Shown here: in pieces, positions 38,301 through 49,231 of the stretch
How the letters are laid out: every line of letters begins with the position of its first letter
Position numbering within the stretch: position 1 is the first letter of the stretch
Source: Caenorhabditis remanei
Lineage: Eukaryota > Nematoda > Chromadorea > Rhabditida > Rhabditidae
Direction of reading: 5' to 3'
Length of the DNA stretch: 64,000 nucleotides
Assembly (NCBI RefSeq): GCF_010183535.1
Contig: NC_071332.1
Coordinates: forward strand, 6,200,001 to 6,264,000
Notes under the pieces: model-generated
Database searches by the model: none
What the model saw: the letters and a program-made list of their open reading frames with translations, nothing else
What the model was told of the DNA's origin: nothing
Program-made: the position numbers and the translations under genes

Positions 38301-41300
38301 TCTCAACGTGAATCTAGACTTGCCACGTACCCAATGGACCATGAAGTTTAGGTAAGAGAACTCAAAAAACTTCTTCTTTTCACTTCTTTTTTTTTTGTAG
38401 AATTTCCACAATTGCACACGACGGTGTTTTGGTATTCACAGGAGACAAAAGAAGCGACTTTGTGGAAGTTTCTATTATGGATCGAGTTCTCAAGGTTTGT
38501 CGGAGGAAAAGGGATTTTCGATTTGAAGCAATTTTTTCAGGTTCAATTCTCGTTGGGAGGAGAAAAAGTTGATGCGAAGATGGAGAATGATGTGGAGAAT
38601 CGAGTGAACGATGGGGAATGGCATACTGTAACAGTGGAGTACTCGAATAAGGTACTGTAGTTTTTATTTAAAAATTACCAGAAACGGGTTGACCAGGTTT
38701 TTCTTGAAATTAGTTCTAAAACTTTCTTACAAATCCCCATCAGTTTGTTCAAACCTGTTCCTCTTTTCCAGCAAATAACAATGTCTATGGACGAGTGCGA
38801 AACTTATCCATCACTCCTCCTCAACTCATCTCCAAATTGTGCAGTTCGTGCCAAGCTGAACCTCGAGAAAAAGTACGTTTTCATTAGTAATAATTCATAA
38901 TTGAAGACCTTCCCGACACATGGAAATTATAATAATTCCTTGCAGAATATAATTCAATTTACAAAGTGAACATGACTTCGTGTGCACGAACCGATTGAAT
39001 TATTCATTTGATTAGAGAGGAGGGTCTTTGTCATGTTCCAAAGAGATCTTCAATTATTATTTCTTCTCTTATTTGTTTGTTTCCAGATGCGAAGACCCAA
39101 CTGTTCCCTGCTACCGATATCTTGACGTCTCCAATGGTTTGTTCCTGGGAGGAAGACCCGGGACATCGAAGCAAATCGAGAAGGCGTTCTCCGGATGTAT
39201 CTCTGATTTATCGGTTGACAAAGAAGACGTCGATTTCTCAACAATCAAAGAAATGCACAAAGTTGGACATGTTCATGAAGGATGTCGGCCACGTAGAGAT
39301 TTCTGTTCGACTTCTGAAGGCCAGTGTCCTGCCACAACGAAATGTATCAATCGATGGGGAGGAAGAATCTGTAGTTGTCCACAGGCACTTCACTCAACGG
39401 GAGTGTGTCAGAGTACTTCTGGAACTCAAGATCTACGTGGACATTCTTTGTTCGAAGAAGAGTCATTCGTTCTCTATCAACCTGCTCAGGTGTCTGTTCC
39501 ATTTGAAATCTCCTTTGAATTCCGATCATCTCGTGCTGATATGCAAGTGTTTGCACTAGAGTTCACACAGAGAAGTGTTCATTACAATTTGGAAATCGAC
39601 GATGGAACACTGAAGTATAACATTGGAGACTCTTCAATCGAATTGCCGTCTCCAGAAGTTTCCTCAAAGCATTGGATGAATGTTGTCATTAAATTTGAAG
39701 CTGATTCCGTGGCAACAAGTATCAATGGAATCTACTCAGCAGAAGCTAAAGCCTCTATTTCTGATATGAATCTAGAGAGTTTATACTTTGGAATCGCTCC
39801 AGGAACCGGCCACCCATCTCGATTCGAAGGATGTATTCGAAATGTTTTGGTTGACGGACGAACCATTTCCGTGAAGAAAAAGGGAAAGACTCGTGCAGGA
39901 TGTGTCGTACCGAACCGTTGCTCAGTTGACTCGATCTGTCCATCTGAAAGTACTTGCCATCGAGCATGGAACAAACACAAGTGCAAATGCCACAAAAGTT
40001 TCGTCGGCGACACGTGTCTTCCGGTGTGTTCCGTGGCAAATGTCTGCTCTTCTGGAACTTGTGTTGCTTCAAACACAACAACAGGATACGAATGTATCTG
40101 CCCCGCAGGCAAATCTGGAAAGAATTGCCAACTGGAAGCACCGAAGCAGATCTGTCCTTCTGGATGGTGGGGTACTTTCCCTAGATGTAGAAGATGTGCT
40201 TGCTCACAAACAAAGGGTTATGAGAGTCAATGTGACAAAAAGACCGGTGCATGTATGTGCAAAAAGAGTCATTTCTCGACAATCAATGGGTGTGTCAAGT
40301 GTGAATGTGGATTTGGTGCTGAAAGTACAGAATGTTCAGCTGACGGATACTGTAAATGTAATGGAGATGCAGTTGGGAGGAGGTGTGATAGATGCTCTAG
40401 ATTTGATCATGTAAGTTACTGTCCCAAGAGTTAAGAAATTAATTCATATCTTTTCAGCAACTCGACTCGAAAACCCTCAAATGTAGACCAGTAACCGGAA
40501 AGTGTCCATCTGAAATCGAATACAGTATCCAGTGGCCTACAAGTCAGAAAGGATCAATTGTCAGACAATCTTGTCCAACTGGTGAAAGTGGTCTTGCAAC
40601 ACGGAAATGTCTTGAAACTGGTAGATGGTCAGATGTGAACGCCTGGAATTGTACACGTCCGGAATATTCGATAATGGTGAACAAATTTGATATTCTGGAG
40701 CCAGCTAAGCTTCTGGCAATGGTGGCGAACGCTACGAATACAGAGTCATCGATTCGTGGAAGGAATCAACAAATAGCGGCGGAAGCATTGAGTCGACTAG
40801 TAGATCATGAGCAAAGTATGCCTCTGAAGGGGAGAGCTCACATCAAGGATATGAAATTTACGGAGAAACTGATTGAATCATTAGGAAAAGTTATGAGTGA
40901 ACAACCAGCAGATGAGTATTCAACAATGATTGCAAAGCTTTGGAGTTATGCGGAGACGGTGGCTGAAACTCATGAGAGTGTGAATTTCTTGTCACCATTC
41001 ATCGTGGCAAATGATCATATTGGTAAGTAGAGTTTGATCTTTTTAAATTAATATTTCTGCTTCAGTATTTGCATCCGACAAACTAGATTTCGGAAATATC
41101 CTTCCCAAGTTCAACAACTTTGTGGATCTCCGTCCATCTGGCTTCCCGAGAGTTCGTGCCATTGTAACTGGAGCCACTCAAGTTGTCTACTCAATTGTTC
41201 CCTATCCAAGATGTAATCGATGTGAAAATCCAATGATTGCTGTAGTTGCCAACACTTCTGACCCGATTATTGTGGAGTTCGAAATCGAAGAAGACGACGG

Positions 41301-42674
41301 TTGGAAGTATCCAGAATGCGTTCGTTTTGATGAGAAATCGGGAGCGTGGACTATACGGGGGGCCACGTTGATCGGGTTGAACTTGACTCATGCTGCTTGT
41401 GAATTCAATCAAGTTGGAGTTTTCACAATGTTTGTAAACGATCAGTCTAGTTCTATAGTCCGAGTCGCCCAGATGGATGATATGACATCTCCAGCTATTG
41501 CCGGAGTGGCTCTATTCCTCTGCTTCCTCTCGGTTCTCCTCACTCTCTCAAGGAAAAGTCTGAAAACTCATTCAGTCAGAATCGGATTCATCTTATTCTT
41601 TGCCATCAACGTTTTGAATCTCTTCTTCGTACACAAAACTGCCATTAACCAGGCATACTGTCCAGTGAGGAACGCAATGCTCTCTTTCACTTCATCTGCT
41701 CCATTCGCTTGGCTCTTCCTGTACGGACTTTACATATACAGAATGCTTGCAAATGGGTCTGCTTCTCCGAGGTAAGATTCAGAACAGAAGGAATTTAATT
41801 ATAAGTTTATTCCAGCGTAACAACATCTCTGCTCGTCGGAATTGTCTTCCCTTGCATCATCTCGTTCACCACATTCTTCTTCACCGATAACTGCTCATTA
41901 TCACCTCATCTCTGGCTATTCTGGTTCATTATTCTTCCGATTGGTCTCTTCCTTTTGCTATCATTCTATGCAGCTGCGACGTCAGTTCTTGTCAGTCTCC
42001 ACAAAAAATATGATGTCTTCGTGGCAAAGTATAACGTGAAGAAAGCAGTGTTCCAGCATTTCATATTGGTAAGTTCATCTGCTTCAATATTAATCTCAAA
42101 ATCTTATTTCCAGACTCTCTTCACCTTGGGAATGACACTATCTGGATTATTCGCCAACCAACTTCCATTGCCTGTTGAAGTTGTGGAAATTTCCCAATCT
42201 GTGATCTACCTCATCGCTGCTCTTGTCATTTTCCTCTGGTGTATCTGCGACATAACAACGAAATCCTCTGATTCTAATCCAAATATGTGGCTAGACACCC
42301 AGAAATCCGTGATGGCTGAGTCAACAATGGCAGATCCACAATGTGCTTCTCCACTACTCTCCCCTCAACATCATCATGAAGTAGTTACTGACCCTGACTG
42401 GATGCCAGATGTGATCCCGAACAACCATCCGTTATCCTCAATCAATGAGCCAGACACCCCACGACGTCATCTGCAACCTCAGAACCGAGAAGTCATCAAC
42501 ATCCTCTCGTCTCCAGATCAAATTCTAAACGAAGGAATCGGTCATGTCTACCGTAACAACATGGGATCCCTCCCACGTCTTCGAAGTGCTCAGGACGAAG
42601 CTGATGACGCATATTACACGTATACAGCATCTAGAAGATATAAAAATACAACATCCACGTTTCACAGGGAGTAG
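29385..42674 (+). CDS. fmi-1: Flamingo/CELSR-type adhesion GPCR cadherin FMI-1
   Basis: About 22 exons encode roughly 2,600 aa. A signal peptide ([13 protein letters not shown]) precedes eight cadherin repeats, marked by D-x-N-D-N-x-P linkers ([72 protein letters not shown]). Next come EGF repeats, two laminin-G domains (first from about 38290, second about 39440-39900), more EGF and a laminin-type EGF (about 40140-40410), a hormone-receptor-like Cys segment (about 40480-40660), a GAIN/GPS region and seven membrane segments from 41495 to 42260. The cytoplasmic tail is about 140 aa. Flamingo proteins act in planar polarity and axon guidance, and C. elegans FMI-1 in axon pathfinding. The first intron-dense part includes a 2.4-kb intron (30561-32941). 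The start is the ATG directly before the signal peptide. Confidence 0.92.
30741..30750 (+). promoter_or_regulatory. GAGACGCAGA motif (example copy)
   Basis: One of five exact copies of this decamer in the window (13181, 29253, 30741, 31860 and, on the minus strand, 49385), with near matches at 19001 and 34841. This copy lies in the large fmi-1 intron. Its function is unknown; regulatory use is inference from enrichment. Confidence 0.4.
32033..32269. repeat. Foldback (MITE-like) element in fmi-1 intron
   Basis: The left end begins AGATCTTCATTTTTGTAGTT and the right end is its near-perfect reverse complement, finishing AAAAATGAAGATCT. An inner inverted pair (GAGAGAGTGCAGAG / CTCTGCACTCTCTC, about 32124-32169) nests inside. 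Sequence just beyond, to about 32350, matches the dispersed-repeat family at 28690-28800. Confidence 0.75.
33819..33891 (-). tRNA. tRNA-Lys (UUU anticodon), one acceptor mismatch
   Basis: 73 nt, antisense within an intron of fmi-1. D arm GCTC/GAGC, anticodon loop CTTTTAA, T arm AGGGG-TTCGAGT-CCCCT. Acceptor GCCTCCT with AGGTGGC pairs at six of seven positions; the fourth pair is U-U. A poly-A tract on the plus strand directly after it (33802-33815) gives Pol III stop T-runs. Otherwise a full cloverleaf, so probably functional. Confidence 0.88.
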
Positions 42675-42977
42675 AATTAATTGATTTATGTGTATAAATG
42701 ATCTCCTTATTGATTGCATCTCTCATTTTTCTTTCAATATTTTACTTTTTTCATATCTTGATTTCTAGTTACTACTTCTTTTTGTTCTAGCTTTACGACA
42801 TCTTGCCCTACATGTTCAATTTTCCGATGATTTTTCTATTAATAAAGACTATTGATTATTTATTCATGGTTTGTGGTCAAGATGAAATCAGGATGAAATT
42901 ATCTAATCTTTCAATGAAAAATTTTCGGAGAAAGCATATAAGAACGAATTCAGGAGACCTGAATCATTATATTCAAA
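42675..42977. other. fmi-1 3' region / promoter of small secreted gene
   Basis: AT-rich 303 bp. AATAAA occurs at 42840-42845 (TTAATAAAGAC), a candidate fmi-1 polyadenylation signal. No gene seen. Confidence 0.5.
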
Positions 42978-43574
42978 ATGAATCTTTTGCTGACCTCCCT
43001 GCTGATTTTGGCTGTTATTTGTGAGTTCTTCTTGGTGAAAGTAGTAAGAAAATTCAGTTTCATTATAGAAAGAAACTCTTGTTCAGGTTTTGTTAAAACT
43101 TTACATATCCTCAATAAGTTTTAGATTTTCCAGCTTGTTCTGACTATGAGTCTATATTTTAAATTTTCTAAATTTTAACCCAGTCTGGATTTTAATGACA
43201 TAATAGTTGTATAATTGTATTTGTTTCAGTAGCAAAGTAGAAATCTGAAACACATTATCTTACTTCCAGTCAACCTTGCCACTTCCCATTCGAGTTCATC
43301 TTCTTCCGAATCCAATGAACATCACCATCGTCGTCACCGAAGACCGAAATTTGGTTATCATCCACACGGATATCAAGATAGTAGTCACTCTGGATATCAC
43401 GGGGATCACTCTTTCAACGGCGGATATCATCAAAATTATCACGGAGGACACGATGTGATTCCCGGAGAATACAACAATGGACATAATGCAGGATATCAGG
43501 GAAATCCAACAGGATACAACGCCAATTATCAATCGAATCCTTGGGGGAATAATAGAGGATGGATTCAAGTATAA
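42978..43574 (+). CDS. Small secreted His/Gly/Tyr/Asn-rich protein
   Basis: Two exons (42978-43020, 43270-43574) give 115 aa. A signal peptide (MNLLLTSLLILAVIFNLATS) is followed by a Ser stretch, a basic HHHRRHRRPK block, then loose repeats of GYH/GYQ with His, Asn and Gly (for example SGYHGDHSFNGGYHQNYHGG). No cysteines are present. The polyadenylation signal is at 43630-43635. Composition resembles secreted nematode peptides of cuticle or antimicrobial type (YGGYG-like), but I do not recognise the gene and assign no function. Metal binding through the many His is possible but not shown. Confidence 0.75.
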
Positions 43575-43818
43575 ATAAGTGGAACTAATTAGTTAATTAA
43601 TTAGTTAGTTATATGATACTTGAATGTTGAATAAAGCTTATCATTGATTCTTGGTTTTCAAAGACATTACTTATTAAGATTTTCCTTCAAAGTCAGGGGG
43701 GGGAATTTTTTGAGAAGAAAGTGGATTTTCATTCTATAAATATTGAAGCTCACTCTGCAGAATTTCATGCAGCAACAATTCATTTTAGCATTAATCAAGT
43801 AAACAAGATTCGAAAAGA

Positions 43819-44718
43819 TCACCAAGTTCCAGTTCTAGTATGGTCCCGAGATTGAGCCTCATAAACGAATTCTTTCTTTTTCTTCTTCTTTTTTGGATTC
43901 TTCTTCTTATCCAAGATCCATTTCACAAGAAACACCAATCCGAGAATCAAGAAACCTAGTATTCCAGCACCAATTAAGTAATGAGTAGTTGTCAGAGTGA
44001 ATGATTCTGCGGGTTGGGTGGGCTTTGTAGTTGTTGTGGTAGGAAGAGTTGTAGTTTCAGTCGTAGTTGGTTCTGTTGTCGTGATCTCAACTGTCGTCAT
44101 AGAGATATTAGTTGAAGTACAGTAGTTCACTGAAAATTAAATGATAAAAAATTCTTCAGAAAACAAAGTACCTTGTGGATTATCTCTACAAAACTCTTCT
44201 TTTATCTTCTCCGCTTTATTCTCACACTTCTTCGGTTTCGCCTTAGCCTTACAATCTTTGATGATTTTTTCGAAAGCGTTATTGCACTTATCAACTGAAA
44301 AATATGAATGAAAATGGGAAATGGGTGGGTAAAACTTACTTTGGTTACTTCGACACTCATCCTCGAAATAGTCTTTTCTGAAAAAAAGTTATTCAAAACA
44401 TTTCTTTATTTCAAATAATTGCGCAATCGATGGTCTCGGGGTGAATTCATGATGTCATGCCTCGTCTCAGAAGATATGATGATGAGAAAACAGTCTACTG
44501 TTCTCCTGTCATTAGTTCTATGCCATGTCTTCAACAACTCATGAACTAAAAAAGATTCAAAATATTATTAACTACAAATATGAACCTCTTTATTTGTTCA
44601 CTTTAAGCCAATTTATTTTAAAACTATTACTCTACATATTTATGACCAAATAACGCTTTCTGAAAACTTACGGGTTCTTTTGTTTCGAGCGTCCAACCAT
44701 CCTCTTCACCATTCTCAT
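43819..44718 (-). CDS. Cys/Lys-rich, Thr-rich stalk, single-pass membrane protein (5' end uncertain)
   Basis: Exons 44377-44340, 44294-44172 and 44129-43819 are well supported by splice sites and frame. An upstream exon 44718-44672 closes the frame and gives 172 aa starting MRMVKRMVGRSK, but it has no signal peptide, so the true start is doubtful. The protein has a short Cys/Lys-rich region (CRSNQ, DKCNN, KDCKAK, KKCENK, EEFCRD), a Thr-rich stalk of about 35 residues, a membrane segment (GAGILGFLILGLVFLVKWIL) and a lysine-rich cytoplasmic tail. It may be the 3' half of the gene starting at 45341, because that gene is the same strand, Cys-rich and has a signal peptide but no anchor. Function unknown. 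Confidence 0.55.
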
Positions 44719-44883
44719 CCGAAATAAAATAAAAACAGATTCTTCATTTCCATTCTTTTAAACTTCTTGTTACAGTACCTTATTTCAGTACCTTATTTCA
44801 GTAGCATCAGAGTGACCGGGGTGAATTATTTATTACTTTGGGGGGAGGGCCCCACAAAAGAAATTAAGAGAAAAGTAAATGAA

Positions 44884-45341
44884 TTAGATAGCCATTCCGT
44901 TCTCATTGATAGTCGGCCATAACATCGGTCCCAAATTCTTCACATTCATACAGAAGTTGTCAGAGTGCATCTGGAAAGTATCATTACTACAGTAACCCGA
45001 CAACCTACAGTACCTTGCAAGTTCCCTCTTTCGCCAACGCATCCACACATCTACAGTACTCATTATTGCACGCTTCCATCGAAACTTTCTTATAAACGTA
45101 GCACCAACCATGAGCCAGACAGCACTTTCGATGGTGTTCTGTTAAAAGTAAGTTATAGTTAACGAGGTCTAAAAAGCAGTGTGAAATTCACATGAATCGG
45201 TAGAGCGCTCTTACCTAAAATAGCCGGACAATCTAATTTGATTTGAATCTCCATCCAATTCGTTGTGATTGGCTCAATTCCACACATTAGTCGACACATT
45301 GTGAATCCGATAAAAGTAGAAAGAATTAATAGAATCCGCAT
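44884..45341 (-). CDS. Secreted Cys-rich protein with degenerate PLA2-like motif
   Basis: Three exons (45341-45215, 45138-45014, 44970-44884) give 112 aa. It has a signal peptide (MRILLILSTFIGFTMC) and a compact Cys-rich module: KCCLAHGWCY, then ACNNEYCRC and DNFC. This follows the CCxxHDxCY pattern of phospholipase A2 with the Ca-binding Asp replaced by Gly, so catalysis is unlikely. The model ends at a stop at 44884-44886. It could instead splice into the exons at 43819-44377 to form one membrane-anchored protein. The two tandem genes at 21.5-26.5 kb carry related modules. Confidence 0.65.
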
Positions 45342-45410
45342 TTTTTCAATGATGTGTTCTATACCTAACTTGCTTGCTTTTATAACTTACTAGTTAAGAA
45401 AGAATTAGGT

Positions 45411-45560
45411 CAATTTATTCTCATCATCATCATCATCTAATAATCAAGCAATTTTAGTGAATTCAAGTGGAAAGAAAATTGCGCAGAAAATATGTTGGAA
45501 CGGATATTGAATCAAAGAAAAAAGAGAAAGGAAGATTTGATAAGAATACATTCAAAATAC
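45411..45560 (+). repeat. Direct repeat, copy 1
   Basis: Starts CAATTTATTCTCATCATCAT and contains CAGAAAATATGTTGGAACG and ATCAAAGAAAAAAGAG. The same order is seen at 46028-46189. Confidence 0.75.
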
Positions 45561-46027
45561 TGTGAGTTATCAACTAGATAAATTCAAAGATTCAGATAAA
45601 AACTTATGGGAAAGAGTTTTCAGAACAGGATACACTGAAGGAAGATGGATTCATTTCACCAGAAGGCTATTATGTATCTTCGCTATCCAGAAAATTCAAA
45701 ATTCTTTTCTATCAGAAATTCTCCGATTCAAAGGTTCTGATAGAAGCTCATGGGAAATAGTTGTCACGATGATTCTGAAGTTCAAATGCTTCCAGATTAT
45801 AGAAATGTCAGGTAACTTCAGCTCGTAATTCTTGTTGAAATTACTTTGTTGAAAATAAATATATCGCATTATAAAATGTTCTGAAAATCTTACTCGACTG
45901 CGTTTGTATTTAAATTTAGTTGAATTTCCCTGAAAATTATTATTTCTACACTTGAAAACAGAAAAAAAATGAATAAAACTATAATATTTGTCGAGGCTTT
46001 TTAACTAACTTGCGTATTGGAAACTGT

Positions 46028-46189
46028 CAATTTATTCTCATCATCATCTAAAATCAAGCGTTTTTTGTTAATTCAAGTGGAAAGAGAAATGCACAGAAAA
46101 TATGTTGGAACGAATGTGAAATCAAAGAAAAAAGAGGATAAAAAGAAGGAAAAGAAAACATGAATATTTGGTAAGAATACATTAGAAAT
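46028..46189 (+). repeat. Direct repeat, copy 2
   Basis: Second copy of 45411-45560, same orientation, about 600 bp downstream, with small indels (fewer CAT units, an insertion after AAAAAAGAG). Confidence 0.75.
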
Positions 46190-46327
46190 ATGAAGAATCA
46201 CAGGTGATTTTTGGAAGGTGTACTTGATGCGAAACTAAACGGAAAGGAAGCGGATATTAATTACAACAATTTCAAAAGTACAAGTATTTTTTTGACATAA
46301 TGTTATTCAGAAAAGGCCCACGGAGCT

Positions 46328-49231
46328 CTACCAATCGGCAAAATCATCCATTTTCTTTTCAGCCGAAGCCAGTTTCATAGCACCAGAAGACTTCTTTCGC
46401 TCCATTTGTTCTTTGCGGCGAGCTTCGTTTCTCGCTTGCATTTCAGCCCGACGCGCTTCTGTAAATCAATAATGAGGAAGAAATTGGAAAATCAAGTCAA
46501 ACCTTTGTCATCTTTCACTACTTTAGTCGGTTGAAGGACTGGTGTTGGTTGTAACACTCCACTCGACATACTGTTATCTCCCCAACCATCATCATCCCAT
46601 CCCTTGTTTGCAGATGAGGTGTTGGTCGAAGCTGGGATAGGATCGTCGAATCCCCATCCTGGAAAATTAAAATAAGAAAAGGAACATTCCTAAACAAACA
46701 AACCAGTGTTCGCAGTAGATGAAGATGAATTCGACATCAGAGAATTCAAAGAGTTCGGTTTAACAGCGGAAGAGGAAGCAGGTGGAGGGGCTGATATTCC
46801 AAGAAGTGCATCAATATTATCATCGATTGCTTTCTTAGTCTTATTCTGAGCAGATGCGGAACTTGGAAGATTCAATCGGCCGATCGCTGGCTTTTTCACA
46901 CCCAAATTGCCAGAAGACGATTTCTTGATTCCTGGAATTGGTGACGATTTGGCAGTGGCGATCTGAAGGTAAAATTATACATTTTAATTCGGAAATGCAC
47001 TATAATTACCGGTGTATCCCATCCAATCCCCCAATCATCAGTATCATTCGATTTGGGATTAATATCCGCCCAATCATCAACAATCGCATCATTCGAATCT
47101 TTTACTGTGAACATGTCTCCACCGTCATTGAGATCTCCCCAACCATCATTTGTTGCTGGTTTTGTGGCGGCCGGTTTGCTGACAGCTGGAGTTTTCTCTG
47201 AAGAAAAAACCGATTAAAAGACAATTTTGAAATAAAAATACCTTTTTCAGCGAGAGAATTCGGTGTAACTGGTCTTGATGACGTGGCAGAAGCTGTCGGT
47301 GCTCCAGTAGCTGCTCCTGGTTTCACTTCTGGTGGTGGTGTCCCTTTGTAAAACTTTCCAGAGAGCGATTTGAGTGCCCAACTGGCCCATTGTGGTACTT
47401 TTTCGTGATCAAGAATTGAACTGGCTCCTGCTTTTACTCCAGCCTCTAATTCAGGGATACACGCCGGATTTTCTGATGCTTTTTCGAGTTTTTCAAGGAA
47501 CCCACGAATCGCTTTGAACGCTTGATCTCTCACTTGCTTCTCTGGATCACAGGTTAATGGAATTAGAGAAGGAACAATTCTATTCGCTATCTCCACAATC
47601 GGATAAAAGTGCTGAGTAGCTGAAAGAGCGAGGACAGAAGCCATTCGAGATGGAGCGAATGGATCTTTGAGTGCTCTCGTGAATGCACTGATTAATATTC
47701 CTTGACGTTTTGCAGGTGCCAATAAATGTCCTATTTTTCCCAGGCATATAGTTGTATTAGTTCTAATTCCTCCGTGTTCGTCTCCTCCTTGTAATCGTGC
47801 GAGATACTTCATTAATTCCACATTCAAGTTATTGTAATTCAGTTTTTCGGCGAGAGAAACCATCGCTTTCACAGTGCTTTCACGAACGGCAGGGTTGGTG
47901 TCCAAGAATCCAGATGTCAAATTTCTGAAATATTTTACTGATTTAAATCCAAATCATTCTGAAAAAAACGTACGCGAAAATCTTATCATTCACTACTTGT
48001 TGAGTCAAATGCGGTGCGAATTCATCAATTCGTTCCAGAAGTTTAACTCTTGTCGTTCTATCGGGACTTCCGAACAATTTGCATAAACATGGAACAATAG
48101 TTCTCTGATACTCTGCTTCATCAAGAAGGCGGCCCAACTTGAAGAGTGGAATGAGAATGTTCGGTCCAGCATCTCCGTACTCGTAGGTTAGAATCAGTTT
48201 TGGCAGAATTTTATACTTCGCTACGTCTTCTGGGAAAATGTCGATATTCTCACGGAGATGCATGAAGAACGACTGCTTTTCGCTTGCTTCTTTTAATTCG
48301 AATTCTTCAAGGAAAAGTAGAGTGTCGACGAATTTATTTTTCAGATAGCCTCCGGTCAATCGATATTCTGAAAAAAAATAGATAGAATTTATTATTAAGT
48401 GATTAAAAAAAACCTTTAATAATATCAGACACGGTCAACCTCGCCGCCGATGCCGCTCCAATTTTCTTGTACAGTTCATGTATTCGTTGTGGAATTTTTC
48501 CAGGAGCTTGTGGCCTTGTAATCGCCTCATTAAATCCATTGAAAACTTCCCAAAGAATAATTGCGAGTTGATTAAGATCTGTTTGAGGAGTTGAGAACCC
48601 TGTCACTAAATGCAATCCTCCGATTTTCCAGTCTCCACCGGCAGTGACAAAAACTCCTTTTCTTATATTCTCATGACTCAGTTTCGCCTCGTGCATGAAT
48701 TTCAATGCATTCTGAAAATCAACTTAATGTGGGAATGTGTCGAAAAGAAAACGTTATTTACCATCAATTGAAACATTCCCCAAGAAACGACGAATTCTTT
48801 TTGGCTTTCTGTCAAACCCGCCTCTTTCAAATATAATTCTAAAGGTTTACATTTCTCAGTAACGAGGTAGAAAGTTCCTTCGAGCTGAAAAAAAGAAAGA
48901 GTATTATTTTTAAACATATTTGATTCAATTTCTTACTTCAATACTATCTAAATAGGTTATGATGTTGGGATGGCGCATAGTCTTCAATTTCTGTGCTTGT
49001 TGTTTCAGTGTCGAACTACGATTGTCCCAGAATATCGTGGCAAGTTCTCCGGGTTCAGCCTGTATTCATCTTTTTCAATAAATGATATTTTTCATGGTAC
49101 AAAAAACTCACTTTTTTAAAGCTGTTTCCAATAGACACCCGGTCGAAATGGTGTTGTTCTTCGGTGGGAATATCATAGGGAAACTGTGATTTCGGATCCC
49201 TCTGAAAGAAGGATGAAAGCACCGACGCCAT
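46328..49231 (-). CDS. SCYL1-family pseudokinase (N-terminal kinase-like protein)
   Basis: Ten exons on the minus strand give about 830 aa. A degenerate kinase domain at residues 1-220 begins MASVLSSFFQRDPKSQFPYD. The catalytic loop reads LSHENIRKGV rather than HRDLKxxN, and the DFG position reads IGGL, so it is a pseudokinase. HEAT-type repeats follow at about 225-560 (TRVKLLERIDEFAPHL, NPAVRESTVKAMVSLAEKL). The C-terminal part has several D/G-W clusters (NDGWGDLND, DDWADINP, DDDGWGDN) and a final charged helix (ARRAEMQARNEARRKEQMER). SCYL1 works in Golgi-ER retrograde traffic with COPI. The protein ends DDFADW and lacks the C-terminal di-basic COPI tail of vertebrate SCYL1. I recall a C. 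elegans homologue close to lap-2, as here. Confidence 0.88.

Larger units (their letters stand above)
45342..46327. other. Intergenic region with direct repeats
   Basis: Holds two similar tracts of about 150 bp (45411-45560 and 46028-46189). An 88-codon frame at 45562-45828 contains internal repetition of the DNA itself and shows no recognisable domain, so I do not call it. Confidence 0.5.

Noticed and set aside
45562..45828. 88-codon open frame with two similar halves (KFKDSDKNLW / RFKGSDRSSW)
   Set aside because: The similarity is in the DNA between flanking direct repeats. There is no domain, signal or splice continuation.
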